A DNA stretch of 64,000 nt from Hymenobacter rubidus (GCF_016734815.1 NZ_JAERQF010000021.1:32406-96405); one strand, 5' to 3'; numbered from the stretch's first letter, positions 16,931-25,336 are shown. Notes: generated by a model from the letters alone, not told the origin. Numbers and translations: made by a program.

Positions 16931-16939
16931 GGCTTTATT

Positions 16940-17266
16940 TTACTTAGTCTGTTTGTTTAAAGAAGCTTGGAACTCATCTAAGTGAACAAAAAATTGCTTT
17001 AAAGCATCAATCTCATCAGCACTCCAAAACTCAATAATTTTTGCCCAGCCCTGGGTTGATTTGACTTTATGCTTTTTTGCTATCCAAGAAGCAAATTCAT
17101 CAAACAAAGCTGCGTCTTTTACCTGACTCGAATTACCGTGGAACCAGCCGCTTAGAAAACATCGCAAGTGATGTATTGATGGCTTTCCTAAGTACATAGG
17201 AGGCCGCTTTCTAATATCATTAAGAAGTTCGAAGACAGAGTTTTTCACGGTTGTACTATTTGTCAA
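16940..17266 (-). CDS. Small YLG-motif protein, unknown function, possible immunity-like
   Basis: The 108-residue frame starts with TTG (GTG at 17248 is an alternative). It begins with a helix and the motif IRKRPPMYLGKPSIHHLRCF, followed by a helical body with aromatic residues (GWFHGNSSQ, WIAKKHKV, GWAKIIEFWSADEID, LKQFFVHLDEF). I know the pattern R-P-x-M-Y-L-G followed by L-x-x-F-x-x-G from small orphan bacterial proteins, some near polymorphic toxins, but I cannot assign a family. The codons are clearly AT-richer than the flanking fatty-acid genes, which points to recent acquisition. It lies between thiolase and acyl-CoA dehydrogenase without an obvious partner. Confidence 0.65.
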   Translation of the reverse strand: MTNSTTVKNSVFELLNDIRKRPPMYLGKPSIHHLRCFLSGWFHGNSSQVKDAALFDEFASWIAKKHKVKSTQGWAKIIEFWSADEIDALKQFFVHLDEFQASLNKQTK

Positions 17267-17340
17267 CTTTACTCACTTCTTCTATTTGGCAAGAGTGGTG
17301 GGACGAAGCCCTTCGGGCAATTCGTCCGACCACTTCACCG

Positions 17341-18525
17341 CTACTTCAGCAACTCATAGATGCCGGCGACGCCCTGGCCGCCGCCCACGCAGGCCGTGAC
17401 GATGCCGTACTTCTTGCCGCGCTCACGCAGCTCGTCGAAGAGCTGGATGCTGAGCTTGGCGCCGGAGCAGCCCAGCGGGTGGCCGAGGGCAATGGCGCCG
17501 CCGTTCACGTTCAGCTTCTCGGGGTCGATGCCTAGCTCGCGCACTACGGCCAGCGACTGCGAGGCGAAGGCTTCGTTCAACTCAAACAGGTCGATGTCTT
17601 CGAGTTTCAGGCCGGCTTGCTTGAGGACTTTCGGCACGGCTTTGATGGGGCCCATGCCCATGATGCGCGGGTCGACGCCTTCGGTGGCGTAGTTCACCAT
17701 GCGGGCAATGGGCTCCAGGTTCAGCTCCTTCACCATGCGCTCCGACATCACGAGCACGAAGGCCGCGCCGTCGGACGTCTGGGACGAGTTGCCGGCCGTG
17801 ACGGTGCCGTTGGCGGCGAACACGGGGCGCAGTTTGCCCAGGGCTTCCACCGAGGTATCGGCGCGGGGGCCTTCGTCGGTATCCACCACGTAGGAGCGGT
17901 TTTTCTTCTTGCCGGTGGCTTGGTCCACGTAAGTTTCCTCTACCGTGATGGGCACAATGCTCTTGGCAAACTTGCCGGCGGCAATGGCTTTGATGGCCTT
18001 CTGGTGCGAGTTGTAAGAGAATTCGTCCTGGTCCTGGCGGCTGATTTTGTAGTCGTTGGCCACGGCTTCGGCGGTGAGGCCCATGCCCATGTAGTAGTCG
18101 GGATGCGCCATCGCCAGCTTGTAGTTGGGCACGGTTTTCCAGCCCACGGTGGGCACCATGCTCATGCTCTCGGTGCCGCCCGCGATGATGCAGTCGGCCA
18201 TGCCCGAAGAGATTTTGCCCACCGCCATGGCGATGGTTTCGACGCCGGAGCCGCAGTAGCGGTTCACGATGAGGCCGGATACGTTGATGGGCAGCGCCAG
18301 CAGCGAAATCAGGCGGCCCATTTGCAGGCCCTGTTCCGCCTCGGGCACGGCATTGCCGACGATTACATCGTCAATGCGCGTGGGGTCAAGGGCCGGCACC
18401 TGGGCTACGAGGTGTTTAATAACGGCAGCAGCGAGGTCGTCGGGCCGGGTGAAACGGAGGCCGCCACGGGGGGCTTTGCCCACGGCCGTGCGGTAGCCTG
18501 CTACGATATATGCGGTGTTAGACAT
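17341..18525 (-). CDS. fadA: Acetyl-CoA C-acyltransferase (thiolase)
   Basis: The 394-residue thiolase cleaves 3-ketoacyl-CoA to acetyl-CoA and a shortened acyl-CoA. The nucleophile is Cys91 in [13 protein letters not shown], where most relatives read C-S-S-G. The other catalytic residues are the His in [15 protein letters not shown] and the second Cys in [12 protein letters not shown]. The length is normal. It lies in the same direction as the hydroxyacyl-CoA dehydrogenase gene upstream, with a 77-residue gene and family-1 repeat arms between them. Together with its neighbours it completes the beta-oxidation spiral. Confidence 0.95.
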   Translation of the reverse strand: MSNTAYIVAGYRTAVGKAPRGGLRFTRPDDLAAAVIKHLVAQVPALDPTRIDDVIVGNAVPEAEQGLQMGRLISLLALPINVSGLIVNRYCGSGVETIAMAVGKISSGMADCIIAGGTESMSMVPTVGWKTVPNYKLAMAHPDYYMGMGLTAEAVANDYKISRQDQDEFSYNSHQKAIKAIAAGKFAKSIVPITVEETYVDQATGKKKNRSYVVDTDEGPRADTSVEALGKLRPVFAANGTVTAGNSSQTSDGAAFVLVMSERMVKELNLEPIARMVNYATEGVDPRIMGMGPIKAVPKVLKQAGLKLEDIDLFELNEAFASQSLAVVRELGIDPEKLNVNGGAIALGHPLGCSGAKLSIQLFDELRERGKKYGIVTACVGGGQGVAGIYELLK

Positions 18526-18536
18526 GGTCTTTTTAT

Positions 18537-18885
18537 TGTCATCCTGAGCGTAGCGAAGGACCTTATCACGTCCACAGCTTCGGTCAAATTGAGTGTTAAT
18601 GATTTATTTGAGCAGCGCGGCACTGGTCGCAGATGCCTTCTTCATCAAGTGCCAGCGGAGGAAACATGCTTCGAATGTTTGCCGGGGCAAACGGACTCAC
18701 ACCAATCAAATCAGGCATTTCGGGCTTGTATCCTTCGCTTTGGCAGAACCGGCATTGCTGAAGCCACTTTTGAAGCTTAGGATACATGGCGAGGTAATCT
18801 TTACCGCCCCGGTGCTTATTCGTACCCATAGCTTTTGGCTAAGTTGATTTGGCGTAAAAAGATGCTTCCTTCGTCAGCATGACAA
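18537..18885. repeat. Inverted repeat, family 1, copy B (arms flanking a small gene)
   Basis: A left arm with TGTCATCCTGAGCGTAGCG at 18537-18570 and a right arm with AAGATGCTTCCTTCGTCAGC at 18859-18885, in the same relative orientation as other family-1 elements but about 290 nt apart instead of 30-50. The 77-residue CxxC gene lies between. The arms pair imperfectly. Confidence 0.6.
18596..18829 (-). CDS. Small four-cysteine protein, putative zinc-binding
   Basis: 77 residues starting MGTNKHRGGKDYLAMYPKLQ. It has two CxxC pairs, QQCRFCQSEGYKPEMP and EEGICDQCRAAQ, which could form one zinc site. The middle, FAPANIRSMFPPLALDE, is the other recognisable block. I recall a conserved hypothetical group in Bacteroidota with the same MGTNKHRGGKDYL start, so I believe it is a real gene. 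Function is unknown; there is no signal peptide, and the short cysteine-rich form would fit a protein or nucleic acid adaptor. It is flanked by arms of a family-1 repeat. Confidence 0.75.
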   Translation of the reverse strand: MGTNKHRGGKDYLAMYPKLQKWLQQCRFCQSEGYKPEMPDLIGVSPFAPANIRSMFPPLALDEEGICDQCRAAQINH

Positions 18886-18889
18886 ACGG

Positions 18890-21295
18890 CTAGTTGCGCA
18901 GCGGCTTGCCCGTGGTCAGAATCGACTGAATCCGCTCCAGCGTCTTGCGCTCGCCGCAGAGCGACAGGAACGCCTCGCGCTCCAAATCCAGCAGGTACTG
19001 CTCACTCACTTCGGTGGGCGACGACAAGTCCCCGCCGCACATCACGTAGGCCAGTTTATCAGCAATGAGCTGGTCGTGGGTCGAGATGTAGTTGCCCTGC
19101 TGCATGGCATACACGCCGGTCTTAAACATGGCCAGCGCGCCTTTGCCGTGCACCTTGATGTTGGTTTTCTGCATCGGCTGAGTGTAGCCGGCATCGGCCA
19201 GGTCGAGAGCAGCCGATTTCGCGGCGGCAATTACGCGGTTGCTGTTCAGCACCACTTCATCACCCCGACGCAGGAAGCCCAGGTCGAAGGCCTCAGCGGC
19301 CGAGGTCGAGACTTTAGCCGTGCTGATGGTCATATAAGTGTTGCGCAGCAGATTGAATTCGGGCTCACCGTCTTCGTATTTGAGGGCGGTGCGCAGGGTC
19401 ATTTCCTTGGTACCGCCGCCGCCGGGAATCAGACCCACGCCGAATTCTACGAGGCCGATGTAGGATTCGGCGGCTGCTACCACGCGGTCGCAGTGCAGGT
19501 TTAGCTCGCAACCGCCGCCCAGCGTGAGGCCGTGCGGGGTGCCCACCACCGGAATGCTGCTGTAGCGCATCCGCATCATGGCCTGCTGGAACTGCTGAAT
19601 CATCATGTTCAGCTCGTCAAAATCCTGGTCGAGCGCCTGCATGTACACGAGGCCCAGGTTGGCGCCGGCCGAGAAGTTCGGCGCGTCGTTGCCCACCACG
19701 AGGCCGCGGTAGCCGGCTTCGGCCATCTCCACGCCTTTCAACAGGCCTTGGATAACGTCGGTGCCCAATGAGTTCATCTTGGAATGGAACTCCACGTTCA
19801 GAATGCCGTCGCCGAGGTCGATAACTGACGCGCCCGAGTTTTTCCACAGCACTTTGCCGCTGGCCCGTAGGTTGTCGAGAATAATGAAATTCTCTACACC
19901 CGGAATGGCCTGATAGCTCTTGCTGGCTTGGTCGTAGAACTTCCGCACGCCGTCTTCTACCTTATAAAAGGTCGCATTGCCGGCGGCCAGCATTTCCTCC
20001 ACCCACGCAGCCACGGTGCGGCCGGCAGCTTTGGCTAGGTCAACCCCAGCCTGCACGCCCAGCGCGTCCCAGGTTTCAAACGGGCCCAGTTCCCAGCCGA
20101 AACCGGCGCGCAGCGCGTCATCAATTTTGTAGAGTTGGTCGGAGATTTCCGGCACCCGGTTGCTTACGTAGGCAAACAACCCGCCGAAGCTCAGGCGGTA
20201 AAACTCGCCAGCCTTGTCCTTGCCTGAAACCAGCACCTTGAAGCGGTCAGCCAGCTTCTCGATGGTTTTGGTCATTTCCAGCGTGGCGAATTTCACCTTC
20301 TGGCTCGGCTTATATTCCAGCGTGTTAAGGTCCAGCGCGTGGATTTCCGACTTACCGCCCTCGCCTTTCACTTTCTTGTAGAAGCCCTGGCCGGTTTTGT
20401 CGCCCAGCCACTTGCTCTCGCCCATTTTCTTCACGAAATCGGGCAGCACGAATACGTCCTTGGCCTCGTCATCCGGCAGGCCCTGGGCCAGGCCGTTGGC
20501 CACATTGATGGTCGTATCCAGGCCCACCACGTCGGAAGTGCGCAGCGTGGCCGATTTCGCGTGGCCAATTACCGGGCCGGTCAGCTTGTCGGTTTCCTCC
20601 ACGGTCAGGCCCAGCTTCTGCATGGTCTGCATGGCGTCGAGCAGGGCCCACACGCCCACGCGGTTGGCAATGAAGCCGGGCGTGTCCTTGGCCAAAACCA
20701 CGGTTTTGCCCAGGTACAGGTCGCCGTAGTGTTGCAGGAAATCCAGCACGTCCGGCTTGGTGTCCGGCGTCGGGATAATTTCCAGCAGCTTCAAATAGCG
20801 CGGCGGGTTGAAGAAGTGCGTGCCGGCAAAATGCTGCTTAAAATCTTCCGAACGACCCTCGGCCAGCAGGTGAATCGGGATGCCGCTGGTGTTGCTGGTA
20901 ATCAGCGTACCCTTCTTGCGGAACTGCTCCACCCGCTCGTAGAGGCTCTTTTTGATGTCGAGCCGCTCGATAACCACCTCAATCGTCCAATCGCAGGTGG
21001 CGATATCCTTGAGATTATCATCAAAGTTGCCGGTTTTGATTTTGGCCGCATCGGCCTTGCGGTAGAGCGGCGAGGGATTGGCAACGATTGCGGCTTGCAG
21101 CGCAGCATTCACAATGCGGTTGCGCACGGCCGGGGCATCCAGTTTCAGGCCCTTTTTCTCTTCGTCGGGCAGCAGCTCTTTGGGGGCGATGTCGAGCAGC
21201 AGCACCTGCACGCCGATGTTGGCGAAGTGGCAGGCAATGCGCGAGCCCATAACGCCGGAGCCGAGCACGGCCACTTTCTTGATGGTTCGGTTCAT
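18890..21295 (-). CDS. 3-hydroxyacyl-CoA dehydrogenase / enoyl-CoA hydratase fusion
   Basis: 801 residues carrying steps 2 and 3 of beta-oxidation. The N terminus is the NAD-binding fold (VAVLGSGVMGSRIACHFANIG) with the dehydrogenase signature through GTHFFNPPRYLKLLEIIPT. A helical dimerisation domain follows, with a second helical unit from about 370 to 460 (YRLSFGGLFAYVSNRVPE). The C-terminal third is a crotonase domain (VVGNDAPNFSAGANLGLVY, HGLTLGGGCELNLHCDRVV, GLVEFGVGLIPGGGGTKEM). This order, dehydrogenase then hydratase, is the reverse of E. coli FadB. The marR gene lies upstream in the same direction beyond a family-1 repeat. Confidence 0.94.
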   Translation of the reverse strand: MNRTIKKVAVLGSGVMGSRIACHFANIGVQVLLLDIAPKELLPDEEKKGLKLDAPAVRNRIVNAALQAAIVANPSPLYRKADAAKIKTGNFDDNLKDIATCDWTIEVVIERLDIKKSLYERVEQFRKKGTLITSNTSGIPIHLLAEGRSEDFKQHFAGTHFFNPPRYLKLLEIIPTPDTKPDVLDFLQHYGDLYLGKTVVLAKDTPGFIANRVGVWALLDAMQTMQKLGLTVEETDKLTGPVIGHAKSATLRTSDVVGLDTTINVANGLAQGLPDDEAKDVFVLPDFVKKMGESKWLGDKTGQGFYKKVKGEGGKSEIHALDLNTLEYKPSQKVKFATLEMTKTIEKLADRFKVLVSGKDKAGEFYRLSFGGLFAYVSNRVPEISDQLYKIDDALRAGFGWELGPFETWDALGVQAGVDLAKAAGRTVAAWVEEMLAAGNATFYKVEDGVRKFYDQASKSYQAIPGVENFIILDNLRASGKVLWKNSGASVIDLGDGILNVEFHSKMNSLGTDVIQGLLKGVEMAEAGYRGLVVGNDAPNFSAGANLGLVYMQALDQDFDELNMMIQQFQQAMMRMRYSSIPVVGTPHGLTLGGGCELNLHCDRVVAAAESYIGLVEFGVGLIPGGGGTKEMTLRTALKYEDGEPEFNLLRNTYMTISTAKVSTSAAEAFDLGFLRRGDEVVLNSNRVIAAAKSAALDLADAGYTQPMQKTNIKVHGKGALAMFKTGVYAMQQGNYISTHDQLIADKLAYVMCGGDLSSPTEVSEQYLLDLEREAFLSLCGERKTLERIQSILTTGKPLRN

Positions 21296-21307
21296 AGTGG
21301 TTTTAAA

Positions 21308-21430
21308 CTGTCATCCTGAGCATTCCGCGGATGAAGCGGCGACGAAGGACCTTATCACGTCCGCACCGTAGTGAATAATGAATCTGACGAAAGCAGCCGT
21401 GATAAGATGCTTCCTTCGTCAGCATGACAA
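21308..21430. repeat. Inverted repeat, family 1, copy C
   Basis: CTGTCATCCTGAGC at the left edge and TCAGCATGACAA at the right edge, with GACGAAGGACCTTATCACG and GTGATAAGATGCTTCC inside. The arms are diverged and interrupted. It lies between the fusion gene start and the marR stop. Confidence 0.75.
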
Positions 21431-21445
21431 CGATTTAACAGAAGC

Positions 21446-21925
21446 TCAGGAAGCTGACGCTTCCGTCCGCAACGGCTTGAGCACGAATTCTTCAAACAAG
21501 GTCTTCCCTTCAATCATGCTCGTAATCTGAGCCGCTACCTTGAAGAAGACATCCAATTGATTCTGCGGGATTTTCTCGCGGATTTTCAAATTAAAGTGCC
21601 GCACCGTCTGGCGCGAAACCTCCTTTTTCTCCAGGCCCAGCGGTGTCAGGAAAATGCGGACCGAGCGTTTGTCCACCGAGTCGGCCTGCTTGTAGATGAG
21701 GCCTTTCTCCTCCATGCTGCGCAAAATGCGCGTCAGGCTGCGCGTTTCGAGGCCCAGCAGCGGGGCAATTTTAGTGGCCGGCGTGCCTTTCTCCTGGTCG
21801 ATGTTCAGCAGCACGAAGCCGATGCTCGTGGTAATGTCGTTCTGCGCCGCCTGCGTGTTATACATCCGCGAGATGGCATGCCAGGCTACTTTGATGTTAT
21901 AATCGACGGTTTCTTCGGGTTTCAT
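21446..21925 (-). CDS. MarR-family transcriptional regulator of fatty-acid degradation
   Basis: The 159-residue dimeric winged-helix regulator has a DNA-binding core (GFVLLNIDQEKGTPATKIAP, LETRSLTRILRSMEEKGLIY, DKRSVRIFLTPLGLEK) flanked by helices used for dimerisation. Its position inside the beta-oxidation cluster, and similar near-palindromes in front of its own gene (21964) and the acyl-CoA dehydrogenase gene (16817, 16885), suggest that it represses these genes and itself. The effector is probably an acyl-CoA or fatty acid, by analogy with other fatty-acid regulators; this is inference. Confidence 0.88.
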   Translation of the reverse strand: MKPEETVDYNIKVAWHAISRMYNTQAAQNDITTSIGFVLLNIDQEKGTPATKIAPLLGLETRSLTRILRSMEEKGLIYKQADSVDKRSVRIFLTPLGLEKKEVSRQTVRHFNLKIREKIPQNQLDVFFKVAAQITSMIEGKTLFEEFVLKPLRTEASAS

Positions 21926-21963
21926 GGGCAGGGGGTAAGTGCGGTAAACTTACGAAAAATATA

Positions 21964-21980
21964 TTAGGCTTGCATAACAG
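21964..21980 (-). promoter_or_regulatory. Candidate MarR autoregulatory operator
   Basis: TTAGGCTTGCATAACAG, an imperfect palindrome (TTAGGC, two bases, GCATAA), 39-55 nt before the marR ATG. It shares the TTAGGC-nn-GC-n-TA pattern with the two sites before the acyl-CoA dehydrogenase gene. Confidence 0.55.
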
Positions 21981-21991
21981 TTAGCAAAAAA

Positions 21992-22053
21992 GTAGCGCGG
22001 ACTTTTAGTCCGCGAATGGATGGTGCCACTCGCGGACTAAAAGTCCGCGCTAC
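21992..22053. repeat. Double-palindrome repeat, family 2, copy a
   Basis: Perfect 24-nt arms at 21992-22015 and 22030-22053 with a 14-nt loop. Each arm is itself a hairpin, CGCGGACT-TTT-AGTCCGCG, so the element can fold as one 24-bp stem or two 8-bp hairpins. It sits just downstream of the acyl-CoA ligase stop codon. Confidence 0.93.
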
Positions 22054-22060
22054 CGCTGAC

Positions 22061-23860
22061 TTAGTGCGCCGCGCGCTCGTGCGGCTCCTTCTCGGCCCGC
22101 TCGTAGATGTCGGCAATCAGGTCCTTGTTGTGCTCGGTGATGACCTTGCGTTTCACCTTCATGGTGGGCGTCATTTCGCCGCTTTCTACGGTCCACTGCG
22201 TGGGCAGCAGCACGTGCCGCTTCACCTGCTCCCACTGCGCAAAGCCTTTGTTATACTTCTCAATCAGGTCTTTGTAGAGCTTCACTACCTTCTCATTCTT
22301 CACCAGCTCCTCGTTGGATGCATCGGGCACGCCGTTGCGCTTGCACCAGCCTTTTAGGTCGGGGAAGGACGGGACGACCAGCGCGGAGGCGAACTTCTGG
22401 TCGGCCCCCACCACCATGGCCTGTTCGATGAGCGGGTCTTCCTTCAGCTTGCCCTCGATGACCTGCGGAGCAATGTACTTGCCGCCCGAGGTCTTGAACA
22501 TCTCCTTCTTGCGGTCGGTGATTTTCAGGAACTTGCCGTTCACCAGCTCGCCAATGTCGCCGGTGTGGAACCAGCCCTCCTCGTCAAACTCCTTGGCCGT
22601 GAGTTCGGGCTGGTTGTAGTAGCCCTTCATCACGGAAGCCGATTTGGTGAGGATTTCGCCGTCGGGGGCGATTTTCACCTGCATGTTGTCGATGAGCGGG
22701 CCCACCGTGCCAATCATGTTGTTTTCCGGCTCGTAGCCGCCCACGGCAATCACGGGCGAGGTTTCCGTCAGGCCATAGCCCTCCATCACCCGGATGCCGG
22801 CCGCCCAGAACACCCGCGCCAGCCGCGGCTGCAAGGCCCCGCCGCCGCTCACAATGCAACGCAGGTTGCCGCCCAGCGCCTCACGCCACTTATTGAAAAT
22901 AAGTTTATTGGCCAACGCCAGCTGCGTGTTATAGAAGAAGCCCTGGTCCTTCTGGGTGTCGTATTTCAGGCCCAAATCCAAGGCCCAGAAGAACAGGTTT
23001 TTCTTGATGCCGTCCAGTTCGTGGCCTTTCGCCACGATTTTGTCATACACTTTTTCCAGCAAGCGCGGCACGGTGGTGAAAATCTCGGGCTTCACCTCGC
23101 GCAGGTTGTCGGCGATGACGTCCATGTTTTCGGCGTAGTAGATGCTCACGCTGTTTATCATGTACAGGTAGGTCACCATGCGCTCGAAAATGTGGCAGAG
23201 CGGCAGGAAGCTCAGGGCCTTGTCGTTTTTCGTGACGGGCACGAAGCGCTGCGAGTTGCGGCAGTTGCTCAAGATGTTATCGTGCGTGAGCATCACGCCC
23301 TTGGGCTGCCCGGTGGTGCCGCTGGTGTAGATGAGCGTAAGCAAATCGTCGGGCTCAACGGCGGCTTTTAGCGGCTCCAAATCCGCCGCGTTGCCTTTTT
23401 TACCGATTTCCAGCAGCTCGCTGAAATGGCGGGCGCCCTCAATCTTATCGAAGGTGAAGATATTTTCGGCCGGAATGTCGAGGCCCTGCGTAGCCTCTTT
23501 TACCTTGTCGAACAGCTTTTTATCGGCCACGAAAACGGCCCGCACGCCGGCGTCGGTGAAAATATACTTGTAGTCCTCCACCGTGATGCTCGGGTACATC
23601 GGCACGCTGGTGGCCCCGATTTGGGAGATGCCGAAGTCGGCCAGCATCCACTCGGGGCGGTTCATGCTGATAATGGCCACTTTATCGCCGCGCTTGAGGC
23701 CGAGCGCCACGAGGCCGAGCGAAACCAGGTTGGCTTGGTCGAGCAGTTGCTGGCTGCTGATGGGCACCCATTGACCATCAATTTTGGAGGCCAGGGCGTC
23801 GGGTTTGGGCGCGGTGGCAATTTGATGCGGAAGGATATCGAAGGCGCGACGAACGTCCAT
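22061..23860 (-). CDS. fadD: Long-chain fatty acid-CoA ligase
   Basis: The 599-residue AMP-forming ligase activates fatty acids to acyl-CoA for the downstream cluster. It has the P-loop-like LIYTSGTTGQPKGVMLTH, the adenine motif EGYGLTETSPVIAVG, the hinge HTGDIGE, and the C-terminal KTSGGKYIAPQVIEGKL. The shape is that of the FAA1/long-chain acyl-CoA synthetase group. It is the first gene of the minus-strand fatty-acid block. No operator like those at 16817 and 21964 is seen upstream. Confidence 0.94.
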   Translation of the reverse strand: MDVRRAFDILPHQIATAPKPDALASKIDGQWVPISSQQLLDQANLVSLGLVALGLKRGDKVAIISMNRPEWMLADFGISQIGATSVPMYPSITVEDYKYIFTDAGVRAVFVADKKLFDKVKEATQGLDIPAENIFTFDKIEGARHFSELLEIGKKGNAADLEPLKAAVEPDDLLTLIYTSGTTGQPKGVMLTHDNILSNCRNSQRFVPVTKNDKALSFLPLCHIFERMVTYLYMINSVSIYYAENMDVIADNLREVKPEIFTTVPRLLEKVYDKIVAKGHELDGIKKNLFFWALDLGLKYDTQKDQGFFYNTQLALANKLIFNKWREALGGNLRCIVSGGGALQPRLARVFWAAGIRVMEGYGLTETSPVIAVGGYEPENNMIGTVGPLIDNMQVKIAPDGEILTKSASVMKGYYNQPELTAKEFDEEGWFHTGDIGELVNGKFLKITDRKKEMFKTSGGKYIAPQVIEGKLKEDPLIEQAMVVGADQKFASALVVPSFPDLKGWCKRNGVPDASNEELVKNEKVVKLYKDLIEKYNKGFAQWEQVKRHVLLPTQWTVESGEMTPTMKVKRKVITEHNKDLIADIYERAEKEPHERAAH

Positions 23861-24029
23861 TGGGTGGGGTGGGGTAAGGCGTTGCGGGGGAATTTGTGCT
23901 TAAATAAAGCGCTTTTTTCGGGGCTGGGCCACAGGGGGTCAACCCGAACGGTAGCGTGCTTCCTACGGGTAAAAACCAAATGCGTAGCGAAAACGGTCAA
24001 AAACCCCGAAAACCCGGCTGTTTCCTACG

Positions 24030-24037
24030 TAATTTTG
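24030..24037 (+). promoter_or_regulatory. Bacteroidota -7 box
   Basis: TAATTTTG, exact match, 22 nt before the ATG at 24060; no obvious -33 TTG. Confidence 0.5.
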
Positions 24038-24059
24038 GCCCCTTGCATTCTCGCTCCCA

Positions 24060-25217
24060 ATGAATCTGGCCCTGTTTTTTGACCCGCTGCCGGAAACGCT
24101 GACCGAAGCAGCGCCCGCGCCTACCACGCTGGCCGCCTACGCCACCCGCTTCACCGAAACCTTCCCCGACTGGCGCACCGCCGACCTGGCCCTCATCGGC
24201 CTCGACGAGTGGCGTGGCAGCGCGGCCGGCCCGCCCAACGCCCGCCGCCACGGCCCCAACGAAGTGCGCCAGCGTTTCTACCAGCTGCAAAAAGGCAGTG
24301 GATTGCTCCGTTTGGTCGACTTGGGCAACCTGCGCCCCGGCCTCACGCTGGAAGACACCTACCAGCGCCTGCGCGAAATCATTGGGGCGCTGCTGGAAGA
24401 AAATACGGTGCCCATCCTGCTGGGTGGCAGCCACGACCTAGACTACGGCCAATTCCTCGCCTACGAGGTGCAGAACCGCACCGTGAACGTGACCGTGGTG
24501 GACTCGCGGCCCGACATGGCCGAGCCCGGCCCCGGCACGCCGCCCGAAGAAAGCCACCTGCGCCGCCTGCTGGTGCACGAGCCCAACATTGTGTTCAGCC
24601 TGGCCCACCTCGGCCACCAGCAGTACCTCACGCCACCCGAGGTAATGGTGGTCCTCGAAAAGCTGCACTTCGACACCATGAGCGTGGGCGAGGTGCGCGC
24701 CGACCGCCGCCTGGCCGAGCCGCTGGTGCGCCAGGCCGACTTTATGAGCGTCGACATTGCCGCCATTCGCTGGCAGGACTCGCCGGGCTACTACCCGGCC
24801 AACCCCTTCGGCTTGGGCAACGAGGAAGCCACGCAACTGTGCTGGTACGCCGGCCACAACGAGCAGCTCAGCTCCTTCGGCCTCTACGGCTACCGCGCCG
24901 ACGTGGACCCGAATGGGCTGGCGGCCGCCACCATTGCCACCATGCTCTGGTATTTCGTGGAAGGCTTCTACCACCGCCGGCCCGAAACCGGCTTCGGCAC
25001 CTTCCGCTTCCTTACTTACACCGTGGTACTACCTGGCAACCCCGACAAGCTGGTGTTCTACAAGTCGCGCCGCGCCGAAAAGTGGTGGATGGAAGTAGAG
25101 CGCCTCGGCGACAACGCCACCAAGCGCGTAGTGCCGTGCACCTACGAAGATTACCTGAACGCCTCGCAGGGCGACCTGCCCCAGCGCTGGATTCGCTTGC
25201 AGGCACTGCTGAGTTAG
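24060..25217 (+). CDS. Arginase/formimidoylglutamase-family protein with degenerate metal site
   Basis: 385 residues with the ureohydrolase fold: LLGGSHDLDYGQF, VTVVDSRPDMAE, and SVDIAAIRWQDSPGYYPANPFGL. Arginases bind two Mn ions through GG-x-H, D-A-H-x-D and S-x-D-x-D-x-x-D. Here the first His is kept, the second motif reads DSRPD (His replaced by Arg), and the third reads SVDIAAIRW (second Asp lost). Catalysis is therefore doubtful. Bacteroidota members annotated as formimidoylglutamase share this pattern as I remember them, some beside gldKLMN. The C-terminal segment SRRAEKWWMEVERLGDN and the ending PQRWIRLQALL are also family-specific. No histidine-degradation genes are nearby. Confidence 0.8.
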   Translation: MNLALFFDPLPETLTEAAPAPTTLAAYATRFTETFPDWRTADLALIGLDEWRGSAAGPPNARRHGPNEVRQRFYQLQKGSGLLRLVDLGNLRPGLTLEDTYQRLREIIGALLEENTVPILLGGSHDLDYGQFLAYEVQNRTVNVTVVDSRPDMAEPGPGTPPEESHLRRLLVHEPNIVFSLAHLGHQQYLTPPEVMVVLEKLHFDTMSVGEVRADRRLAEPLVRQADFMSVDIAAIRWQDSPGYYPANPFGLGNEEATQLCWYAGHNEQLSSFGLYGYRADVDPNGLAAATIATMLWYFVEGFYHRRPETGFGTFRFLTYTVVLPGNPDKLVFYKSRRAEKWWMEVERLGDNATKRVVPCTYEDYLNASQGDLPQRWIRLQALLS

Positions 25218-25241
25218 ATTTTGTTGGAAAGATTATCCAGA

Positions 25242-25336
25242 ACGTCATGCGGAGCGCAGCGAAGCATCTTTACCGAGATAGTAAATAGAAGATTGCATTG
25301 CGCGGTAAAGATGCTTCGCTGCGCTCCGCATGACGT
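25242..25336. repeat. Inverted repeat, family 1, copy D
   Basis: Perfect 33-nt arms at 25242-25274 and 25304-25336, core GTCATGCGGAGCGCAGCGAA, 29-nt loop. The right arm ends 9 nt before the ATG of the cytochrome b5-like gene. Confidence 0.95.

Noticed and set aside
17617..18780. A 387-codon plus-strand frame opposite thiolase
   Set aside because: Antisense shadow; the thiolase catalytic motifs on the minus strand explain the region, and the frame runs on through a repeat arm and the small cysteine gene.
20339..21319. A 326-codon plus-strand frame opposite the hydroxyacyl-CoA dehydrogenase
   Set aside because: Antisense shadow extending into repeat copy C.
24209..25288. A 359-codon frame in another phase of the arginase-family gene, Arg/Pro-rich
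   Set aside because: Out-of-frame reading of a GC-rich gene; extreme Arg/Pro/Ala content and it ends inside repeat copy D.
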